Positions 57,549 to 64,000 of a DNA stretch of 64,000 nt are shown one piece after another. This DNA is from Lachnospiraceae bacterium (GTDB taxonomy: Bacteria > Bacillota > Clostridia > Lachnospirales > Lachnospiraceae), in NCBI GenBank assembly GCA_016283575.1, contig JAEEND010000007.1:310001-374000 (forward strand), in the 5' to 3' direction. The position numbers were made by a program, and so were the translations under genes. Under the pieces are notes generated by a model, which did no database searches, was not told the origin of the DNA, and saw only the letters and a list, made by a program, of their open reading frames with translations. The stretch's first letter is position 1. Every line of letters begins with the position of its first letter.

Positions 57549-60356
57549 ATGAAAAAAAGCACTCTGGAAGATGTTCTTTCTTCCCGCGAAAGCGAACTAT
57601 TCCATCTTCTTGCCAGTATTAGTTACGATTTTCTGATCATTTTTGATGTTAACGAGAACCGAGCCAAAATCGTACAATGTGTGGAAGGGAATGAAAGGGG
57701 ATCGGTATTCAGGGAGCATCTCACTGAACACTTAAGTGAAAAGGTGCACCCGGATGATCTTTCTCTTTTGGAAAAGGAATTAAAGAACCTGACTTTGAAG
57801 GTTGACCATGTTGGCTTTGAAATCAGGTTGCGTGAATCAGGGGGCCGAAGATATCGTTGGCACTCTGTTAAAATGCGTCTTATACCAACTGATGATGGTA
57901 TTTTCTATGTGGGCGCCAGCACTTACATCGACAACAGCAAGCGCGATGTCAATGAGCTGACCATCAAAGCGCGTCAGGATCCTCTGACGGGACTTCTTAA
58001 TAAAGTAGTTACCACTGAACAGATTACAGGTTATATAGCTGAAAATCCCGAAAAGAAGGGTGCCCTCTTAATTGTGGACATCGACTTTTTCAAGTCCTTC
58101 AATGATACCATGGGTCATCTTTTCGGCGATGAAGTCATCAAAGAAGTTGCTATCCGCATAAGAAGGATCTTCTCCTGCGATTCTTTTGTGGGCCGTGTTG
58201 GTGGTGACGAATTCCTGGTTTATGTTAAGAATCTTGCGGATGTGAGTGATCTTGTTTCAAGGCTTGGACGCCTTCGTGATTCTCTTTACAGTATCACCCT
58301 TGGACAGAGATCGAGCCTCCGGGTCACAGCCAGCATCGGAATTTCTCTTTTCCCTGAAATGGGGGACAACTTCACCAAGCTTTTTGATGCAGCGGACATG
58401 GCGCTTTATTTTGTTAAGAATAACGGTCGAAACAACTTCGCTATTTATACGGAGCTTCTTTATGATGAAAGCAAGCGCCGGGCAGAAAAGTGCGAAGAGG
58501 AAGAGACCAGGCAGACGGAAGCCTATACGATTACCAATTTTGCTTTCCATTTGCTCAATGAATCTGAAGATGTTGACAGCGCATTAAACCTCCTTCTTTA
58601 TAAGATCCAAAATGAATATAACCTGGAAGCCATCTACGTTAATGAGGTATCCAATAACAAGTCCTCCTCCGAATGTATCTACGAGATCAAGAAGGATAAA
58701 TACGAATCCCGCCTTGGCACCACAGAGACATTTTCATTTAAGGCATTGGAAAATAAGAGCGATGCCTTCAAAAGAAACGGCGGACATCTCATTTATGAAC
58801 TTAAGGGCGAGAATGCCATGGAACCGGGTAATGCTCTTATCGGAGTGGAAGGCATGGGATCGGTGCTTCAGATAGATATGAGGCTTTTTTCCGAATCCCG
58901 CGGCTTTGTTAATTATGTTTCCGAATATGGAAAAGTTATCTGGACCAGGCAGAAGATCAAGGATCTGATAGCCATAACGAATCTTATTACGGTATGCCTG
59001 TACTACTCAAAGCGCGTATTAAAGGCTGAAGCGGAAGTGGTGCGCATGAGTGACTATGACCTTCTTACCGGCCTTATGAAAGAAGATACCTTTATCGAAG
59101 CCTGCAAGAAAGTCATTGTGTCACGTAAAAAGAATATGCGTCTCGCAATCCTCTACTGTGATATCAGTAATTTTAAATATATCAATGATACCTACGGCTA
59201 TTTAAAGGGCGACAGTATCCTGGCGGAAACCTCCAAATTCATGAAGGAAAAGATCCCCAATGTGCTTACAATGGGCAGATTCTATTCCGACAATATCGTG
59301 TGCCTTACGGAGTTTCCTGATACCATGTCGGAAGAAAGACTGGCAGAGATCCTTGATGTTATCAATAAAGACCTGACCAAGAGCCTTGAAGAAAGATTCA
59401 GTATCAACAATATCTTTATAAGTGCGGGCATTTATGTCCTTGATTCGCCGGATGTGGATATCTATCAGGCAGTTTCCAATGCAAATCTCGCACGCAAGAT
59501 ATCAAAGAATCAGAACAGCATGAACTGTGTGATCTTCAATCAGGAAATGTTTGAAAAGAAACGCCGTCAGATCCAGCTGATGCAGCAGTTAGACAGCGCT
59601 CTTAAAAATGAAGAATTCTACATCGTTATGCAGCCCAAGGTTTCGGGAGCGGAAAACAGGCTGGTGGGAGCAGAAGCTCTTGTTCGCTGGCAGAGGCCCG
59701 ACGGTACCGTTATTTTTCCTGATGAATTTATCAGTACCTTTGAAAAGGACGGAAGCATAATCAAGCTTGATTTTTATGTATACGATAAGGTCATGAAATA
59801 TCTTCATGACAGACTGAAGGCCAATAAAAAAGTGGTGCCGGTTTCCGTGAACGTTTCCCGCGCCCATTTATTGGAAGATGATTTTGTAAAGAGATTCAGA
59901 GAGCTCATCGATAAGTATGAGATACCCACTCAGTATCTCGAGCTTGAACTTACGGAATCCATTTATCTTGAAAACCTTGATTTCTTTAATAAGACCATGG
60001 AGGAATTCAGGAATATGGGTATTCGTGTGTCCATGGACGACTTTGGCTCCGGCTACTCATCTCTTAATGCATTAAATGACATTAAGATCGATCTTCTTAA
60101 GATCGACCGTATTTTCATGAAGGATCCCAATCTTCGTGAAAGCGATAAGACCATCATTAAATTCATAATCGACATGGCTAAGAATCTGTGTATACAGGTC
60201 ATGTGTGAAGGCGTTGAGACCAAAACTCAGCGTGAATTCTTAAACAAGGCCGGCTGTACACTCCAGCAGGGCTACCTGTATTCAAAGCCTGTTGAAATAG
60301 ATACTTTTAACGTTTTCTTGGATAACGAGGACATTCTTTTTGCAAGAGTGGGGTAA
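57549..60356 (+). CDS. PAS-GGDEF-GGDEF-EAL cyclic-di-GMP signalling protein
   Basis: The 935-residue cytoplasmic protein has a PAS-like sensor (about 20-135), a GGDEF domain with intact 'GRVGGDEFLVYV' near residue 218, a central region that looks GAF-like (about 330-490), a second GGDEF-like domain whose active motif is degenerate ('MGRFYSDNIVCL'), and an EAL domain with 'AEALVRWQRPDG', 'LELTESIYL', 'MDDFGSGYSSLNAL' and 'KIDRIFMKD'. Both synthesis and breakdown of c-di-GMP are possible, with the second GGDEF probably regulatory. A receiver gene follows after a terminator. Confidence 0.93.
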   Translation: MKKSTLEDVLSSRESELFHLLASISYDFLIIFDVNENRAKIVQCVEGNERGSVFREHLTEHLSEKVHPDDLSLLEKELKNLTLKVDHVGFEIRLRESGGRRYRWHSVKMRLIPTDDGIFYVGASTYIDNSKRDVNELTIKARQDPLTGLLNKVVTTEQITGYIAENPEKKGALLIVDIDFFKSFNDTMGHLFGDEVIKEVAIRIRRIFSCDSFVGRVGGDEFLVYVKNLADVSDLVSRLGRLRDSLYSITLGQRSSLRVTASIGISLFPEMGDNFTKLFDAADMALYFVKNNGRNNFAIYTELLYDESKRRAEKCEEEETRQTEAYTITNFAFHLLNESEDVDSALNLLLYKIQNEYNLEAIYVNEVSNNKSSSECIYEIKKDKYESRLGTTETFSFKALENKSDAFKRNGGHLIYELKGENAMEPGNALIGVEGMGSVLQIDMRLFSESRGFVNYVSEYGKVIWTRQKIKDLIAITNLITVCLYYSKRVLKAEAEVVRMSDYDLLTGLMKEDTFIEACKKVIVSRKKNMRLAILYCDISNFKYINDTYGYLKGDSILAETSKFMKEKIPNVLTMGRFYSDNIVCLTEFPDTMSEERLAEILDVINKDLTKSLEERFSINNIFISAGIYVLDSPDVDIYQAVSNANLARKISKNQNSMNCVIFNQEMFEKKRRQIQLMQQLDSALKNEEFYIVMQPKVSGAENRLVGAEALVRWQRPDGTVIFPDEFISTFEKDGSIIKLDFYVYDKVMKYLHDRLKANKKVVPVSVNVSRAHLLEDDFVKRFRELIDKYEIPTQYLELELTESIYLENLDFFNKTMEEFRNMGIRVSMDDFGSGYSSLNALNDIKIDLLKIDRIFMKDPNLRESDKTIIKFIIDMAKNLCIQVMCEGVETKTQREFLNKAGCTLQQGYLYSKPVEIDTFNVFLDNEDILFARVG

Positions 60357-60361
60357 AACAC

Positions 60362-60402
60362 ATCTCCTGAATGATAAAAATTGTCATTTAGGAGATTTTT
60401 TT
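60362..60402 (+). terminator. Terminator after the GGDEF-EAL gene
   Basis: ATCTCCT/AGGAGAT and AATGA/TCATT form a long stem followed by a T run. Confidence 0.82.
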
Positions 60403-60500
60403 GTCCTATATATGCCTCAATATCTTGTATCTGTCCGTGTTTTCGGTTAAAATTAATCATGGATTGGTGCACGAAACTCTCATAAGAAAAGGGGACAATT

Positions 60501-60896
60501 ATGGAAGTTAGTAAGCGCGTTCTTTTAGTAGAAGACAACGAGATCAATGCAGAGATCGCGAAACAGCAGTTGCTGGATATGGGCTTTGAAGTTGAATGGG
60601 TGTCAAACGGCGCACGCGCCGTGGAAGTATTCGGCGAATCGGAGCTTGATTATTACGATCTTGTCATTATGGATCTTATGATGCCTGTAATGGATGGAAT
60701 TGAAGCAACCAAGATAATCAGACGCTTGGAACGGGAAGATGCGGCATCAATACCTATCATAGCCGTAACTGCCAATTCATATTCCGAGGACGAACAGACC
60801 TCGGTATCCAGCGGGATAACGCGTTTTATAACCAAGCCTTACAACAGAGATATACTTTACGATACTATAAAGGGGCTTTCGGAAACCGGAGTTTAG
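60501..60896 (+). CDS. Stand-alone response-regulator receiver
   Basis: The 131-residue protein is a single receiver domain of the type found at the end of hybrid kinases: acidic pair in 'LLVEDNEINAEIA', phosphoacceptor Asp58 in 'LVIMDLMMPVMDGIEATK', Thr in 'PIIAVTANSYSED' and Lys in 'FITKPYNRDIL'. It has no output domain. Its neighbour suggests involvement in c-di-GMP or motility signalling, but no partner kinase is in the window. AGAAAAGGGG lies upstream of the start. Confidence 0.92.
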   Translation: MEVSKRVLLVEDNEINAEIAKQQLLDMGFEVEWVSNGARAVEVFGESELDYYDLVIMDLMMPVMDGIEATKIIRRLEREDAASIPIIAVTANSYSEDEQTSVSSGITRFITKPYNRDILYDTIKGLSETGV

Positions 60897-60909
60897 GTTT
60901 CTACTTGCG

Positions 60910-61641
60910 ATGTACAGATTCGGTAAAAAAGAAGAATTAATAGATGGAATAAAAAAAGGGATACCGATTGGAGTAGGTTACTTGGCGGTATCCTTTACAT
61001 TTGGTATTTGGGCGACGGAAGGGGGTATTCCCCTCTGGATGGCGGTACTGATATCATTTTCAAACCTTACCAGCGCAGGTCAGTTTGCGGGGGTGGGGCT
61101 CATTATGCAGACAGCTTCCCTGTTTGAGATCGGACTGTCTGTTTTTGTTATCAACATCCGCTATTCCCTCATGAGTCTTTCCCTCACCCAGAAACTCGAG
61201 AAGAACGTGAAAACTTCCCAGAAATATATTTTCGGATTCGGCATCACCGACGAGGTATTCGCCATAGCCGCAGTGAGAGAGCGCCCCATTACCGCTTATT
61301 ACATGTATGGCCTCATGAGCACTCCCATAATCGGCTGGACTCTCGGTACCTTCTTAGGGGGGCTTGTGGGAAATGTACTTCCTCCTAGACTGTCCGATGC
61401 TATGGGAATAGCACTTTATGCCATGTTCATAGCCATAATAGTGCCTCCTGCCAAAAAGAACCGTGCCGTGCTTTTTACCATAATAATCGCAGTCATTGTC
61501 TCCTGCATACTTAAATATGTTCCTGTATTTTCATTTATTACCGATGGTTTTTCCATGATAATTGCAACCTTTATAGGCGCCGGCATAATGGCATATCTTG
61601 CTCCTGTAGCAGAGACTGAAGGTAAGGAGGAGACATCATGA
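60910..61641 (+). CDS. azlC: AzlC family branched-chain amino acid exporter, large subunit
   Basis: The 243-residue membrane protein has the AzlC pattern 'GIKKGIPIGVGYLAVSFTFGI', 'SFSNLTSAGQFAGVGLI', 'VFVINIRYSLMSLSLTQKL' and 'FGFGITDEVFAIA'. AzlC and AzlD together export branched-chain amino acids and their analogues. It starts 13 bp after the receiver gene and its end overlaps azlD by 4 bp. Confidence 0.92.
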   Translation: MYRFGKKEELIDGIKKGIPIGVGYLAVSFTFGIWATEGGIPLWMAVLISFSNLTSAGQFAGVGLIMQTASLFEIGLSVFVINIRYSLMSLSLTQKLEKNVKTSQKYIFGFGITDEVFAIAAVRERPITAYYMYGLMSTPIIGWTLGTFLGGLVGNVLPPRLSDAMGIALYAMFIAIIVPPAKKNRAVLFTIIIAVIVSCILKYVPVFSFITDGFSMIIATFIGAGIMAYLAPVAETEGKEETS

Positions 61642-61952
61642 ATATAGATTTAAAATATATGTGTCTTGCGGTATTCATAATGGCCCTTGTTACTTATATT
61701 CCGCGAGCCGTACCAATTGTATTTTTTAAAAAAGAAATAAAATCGAGATTTATAAAATCATTTCTCTATTATGTGCCCTATGCGGTACTTGCAAGTCTTA
61801 CCTTTCCGGCTATTTTTACGACCGGAGGTAATCTTTATGCAGCTATAGCAGGAACGGCGGTTGCTCTTATTTTAGCTTATTTTGAGAAAAGCCTTGTGGT
61901 AGTTGCGGTTTTTTCCGTGGCAGCTGTATTTGTTACGAATCTGTTTTTATAA
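61638..61952 (+). CDS. azlD: AzlD family branched-chain amino acid exporter, small subunit
   Basis: The 104-residue protein has four membrane helices and the AzlD pattern ('MALVTYIPRAVPIVFF', 'FIKSFLYYVPYAVLASLTFPAIF'). The ATGA overlap with azlC indicates translational coupling of the two subunits. Confidence 0.92.
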   Translation: MNIDLKYMCLAVFIMALVTYIPRAVPIVFFKKEIKSRFIKSFLYYVPYAVLASLTFPAIFTTGGNLYAAIAGTAVALILAYFEKSLVVVAVFSVAAVFVTNLFL

Positions 61953-61965
61953 GTAGGGAGAATAA

Positions 61966-63744
61966 ATGAGTAATAACAACGGACAATCCAAATACGACTA
62001 TCCTGTTTCGGAACTCCTAAAGCGCTTTTCCGGTTATCTTTTTAAACATAAAAAGGTCATGATATTTGACCTCATCTGCGCTTCTTTTACAACGGTCTGC
62101 GATCTGACCCTCCCCATGATCATGCGTTTTATCACCAATGAGGGAATTTCCGGTGAAGGTGTTCTTTCAATTCAATTGGTGCTGAAACTTGGGGCATTAT
62201 ATTTTGTATTGAGGCTGGTGGATGTGCTTGCGGGTTTTTATATGGCATATAACGGTCATGTCATGGGAACTCACATTGAAACCGACATGCGTTCCGATGC
62301 CTATAAGCATTTGCAGAAACTTTCTTTTACCTACTACAACAATACAAAGATCGGACAGATCATGGGCCGTATCACCAATGACTTATTTGATGTAACGGAA
62401 TTTGCCCATCATTGTCCCGAAGAATTTTTAATAGCGATCATAAAGACTGTAATTTCCTTTGTGATCCTCGTGCGCATTGATTTAAAACTTACCCTCATTG
62501 TTTTTGCGGTGATTCCCGTAATGCTTTTTGTATGCATAAATATCAACCTGAAATTCCGCGTGATACAGAGAGCGCAGCGCGTTCAGGTCGGTGAGCTTAA
62601 TGCTAATATCGAAGAGTCGTTGCTTGGTCAGAAAGTCGTTAAGGCATTCACCAATGAAGATCTTGAAGAGGCTAAATTTGAAAAGAACAATCTCATTTTC
62701 TTAAAAATAAAAAAAGATTATTATAAAGTCATGGCCTGGTTTCATACGGGCAACAAGATCTTTGAAGCATTGCTTTACCTGCTGGTGCTTGTGTTTGGCA
62801 GCCTTTTCCTGGTGAGCGGACGGATCAACGCAGGTGACCTGGTGGCTTATTTACTATATATTTCCACACTTATTACCACCATAAAAAGGATCATTGAATT
62901 CTCCGAGCAGTTCCAGCGAGGCATCACCGGCATCGACAGATTTTTGCAGATCATGGATGCCGACATTGAGATCTTTGATTCCGAAAATGCGCGGGAACTT
63001 AAGGATGTACACGGCGATATAGAGTTTAAGGATGTAACTTTTGAATATCCCGACGATCACAATGAAGTATTCAAGAATCTCAATCTGAAGATAAAAGCAG
63101 GGGAAAAGGTAGCAATAGTAGGTCCCTCCGGCGGCGGAAAGACCACCCTCTTAAATCTTATCCCGAGATTCTACGATATAATATCAGGAGAGATTATTCT
63201 TGACGGTGACAGTATAAAGAACTATACCTTGAAGAGCTTAAGAAAGAATATCGGTATGGTTCAGCAGGATGTATATCTTTTCAGCGGAACCGTCTATGAC
63301 AATATTTCCTATGGACGCCCCGATGCCACCGAAGAAGAGGTAAAAGAAGCAGCCCGTCGTGCGGGAGCATTGGAGTTTGTGGAAGAACTTAAGGACGGCT
63401 TTAACACATACATCGGCGAGCGAGGAGTCAAGCTTTCCGGTGGGCAGAAGCAGCGAATCAGCATTGCGAGAGTGTTCTTAAAGAACCCGCCCATAATCAT
63501 TCTTGATGAAGCTACCAGCGCTCTTGATAATGAAAGCGAATATAAGGTAGCGGAAGCTCTTCAGGAATTATCCAAGGGCCGCACCACCATTACGGTGGCC
63601 CACAGATTATCAACGATTCAAAATTCCGACAGGATCCTTGTACTGACAGAAGAAGGTATTACCGAAGAGGGAACTCACGAGGAATTGCTTGAAAAGAATG
63701 GCATGTATCGCAAATTCTACGATATGGCCAATAAATTATCTTAA
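61966..63744 (+). CDS. ABC exporter half-transporter (permease fused to ATPase)
   Basis: The 592-residue protein has a six-helix type IV exporter domain (residues about 30-330) and an ATPase domain with Walker A 'VGPSGGGKTTLLN', 'GMVQQDVYLFSGTVYDNISYG', signature 'KLSGGQKQRISIARVFLK', Walker B 'IIILDEATSALD' and 'VAHRLSTI'. It should form a homodimer or pair with another half-transporter not in this window. The substrate (lipid, peptide or drug) cannot be told. It starts 13 bp after azlD with a weak GGGAG site. Confidence 0.93.
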   Translation: MSNNNGQSKYDYPVSELLKRFSGYLFKHKKVMIFDLICASFTTVCDLTLPMIMRFITNEGISGEGVLSIQLVLKLGALYFVLRLVDVLAGFYMAYNGHVMGTHIETDMRSDAYKHLQKLSFTYYNNTKIGQIMGRITNDLFDVTEFAHHCPEEFLIAIIKTVISFVILVRIDLKLTLIVFAVIPVMLFVCININLKFRVIQRAQRVQVGELNANIEESLLGQKVVKAFTNEDLEEAKFEKNNLIFLKIKKDYYKVMAWFHTGNKIFEALLYLLVLVFGSLFLVSGRINAGDLVAYLLYISTLITTIKRIIEFSEQFQRGITGIDRFLQIMDADIEIFDSENARELKDVHGDIEFKDVTFEYPDDHNEVFKNLNLKIKAGEKVAIVGPSGGGKTTLLNLIPRFYDIISGEIILDGDSIKNYTLKSLRKNIGMVQQDVYLFSGTVYDNISYGRPDATEEEVKEAARRAGALEFVEELKDGFNTYIGERGVKLSGGQKQRISIARVFLKNPPIIILDEATSALDNESEYKVAEALQELSKGRTTITVAHRLSTIQNSDRILVLTEEGITEEGTHEELLEKNGMYRKFYDMANKLS

Positions 63745-63753
63745 CGGAGGTAA

Positions 63754-64000
63754 ATGCTTTTGATACTTCAGTTTGTAGGTGCCGACCATCAGGTTACGGG
63801 GAGCTGTCATTACCTTGAGGCCTGCGGCAAGAGATTTCTGGTTGACTACGGTATGGAGCAGGGTAATAACCCCTATGAAAGCAAGGGACTTCCCTGCAAT
63901 GAAGCAGACATCGATTTTGTTCTTTTGACTCATGCGCATGTGGATCACTCAGGCATGCTTCCATACCTGTATGCAAAAGGCTTCAGAGGCCCCATTTATG
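63754..64000 (+). CDS. Beta-CASP metallo-beta-lactamase (RNA-processing exonuclease-like), 3' end outside window
   Basis: About 82 codons are visible: 'LQFVGADHQVTGSCHYLE', 'FLVDYGMEQG' and the zinc-binding 'VLLTHAHVDHSGMLPYL'. This is the start of the YSH1/CPSF-type beta-CASP family acting on RNA. The start is uncertain: ATG 63754 is only 3 bp after GGAGG, while TTG 63760 in the same frame has better spacing. It follows the ABC gene by 9 bp. It is absent from the track because it is open at the edge. Confidence 0.85.
   Translation, partial: MLLILQFVGADHQVTGSCHYLEACGKRFLVDYGMEQGNNPYESKGLPCNEADIDFVLLTHAHVDHSGMLPYLYAKGFRGPIY

Overview
The window looks like chromosome from a low-GC Gram-positive anaerobe of the Clostridia, most likely a Lachnospiraceae relative of Butyrivibrio. 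This is inferred from purine-rich GGAGG ribosome sites, YesM/YesN-type signalling, LytTR and PadR regulators, QueT, a GGDEF-EAL protein, a very large secreted glycan-active enzyme and ordinary clostridial housekeeping genes. No rRNA is present. One tRNA (Gly, GCC) was found.

1-31 kb is ordinary core genome: the end of argB and argD; an orphan solute-binding protein; comEA-comEC; a minus-strand run led by holA; a glycosyltransferase; PAP2 and diacylglycerol-kinase-like lipid genes; glyA; an aspartate-family cluster (ACT regulator, hom, apgM-like gene, lysC); a putative small RNA; a GH3-like protein with no visible catalytic Asp; a metallo-hydrolase, an M32 carboxypeptidase and a CBS-type pyrophosphatase; a DUF6273 lipoprotein; queT with a structured leader; pgeF; a GNAT; a PurF paralog without its N-terminal Cys; a DUF4886 hydrolase and a GT-C-like membrane protein.

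31-47 kb holds a sulfur/redox group (CoA-disulfide reductase-rhodanese, Crp/Fnr regulator, rhodanese) with a Crp-like operator and four copies of a GC-rich repeat. It continues with a PadR-HAAS-DUF4097 operon, a 1533-residue secreted protein (beta-helix, GH128-like domain, three CBM32-like domains), a solute-binding protein/YesM/YesN sensory triad, and a LytTR/LiaF-like pair.

47-57 kb is an accessory island. It is bracketed by two same-orientation copies of a hairpin-rich element of about 220 bp. The left copy is split by an IS256-family insertion sequence with a visible 8-bp target duplication. Inside are a complete-looking type III toxin-antitoxin locus (promoter, two 37/38-nt RNA repeats, terminator, ToxN/AbiQ-like RNase), a ribbon-helix-helix protein, a truncated resolvase, coiled-coil and ParB-fold proteins, an XRE regulator, an orphan ParB with phased direct repeats, two tandem paralogous lipoproteins and a secreted protein whose end runs into a decayed GNAT gene. 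The content suggests remnants of a plasmid or integrative element. A GC-rich palindromic region and tRNA-Gly follow.

57-64 kb returns to core-like genes: a PAS/GGDEF/GGDEF/EAL protein, a stand-alone receiver, AzlC-AzlD, an ABC exporter half-transporter and the start of a beta-CASP metallo-hydrolase cut by the window edge.
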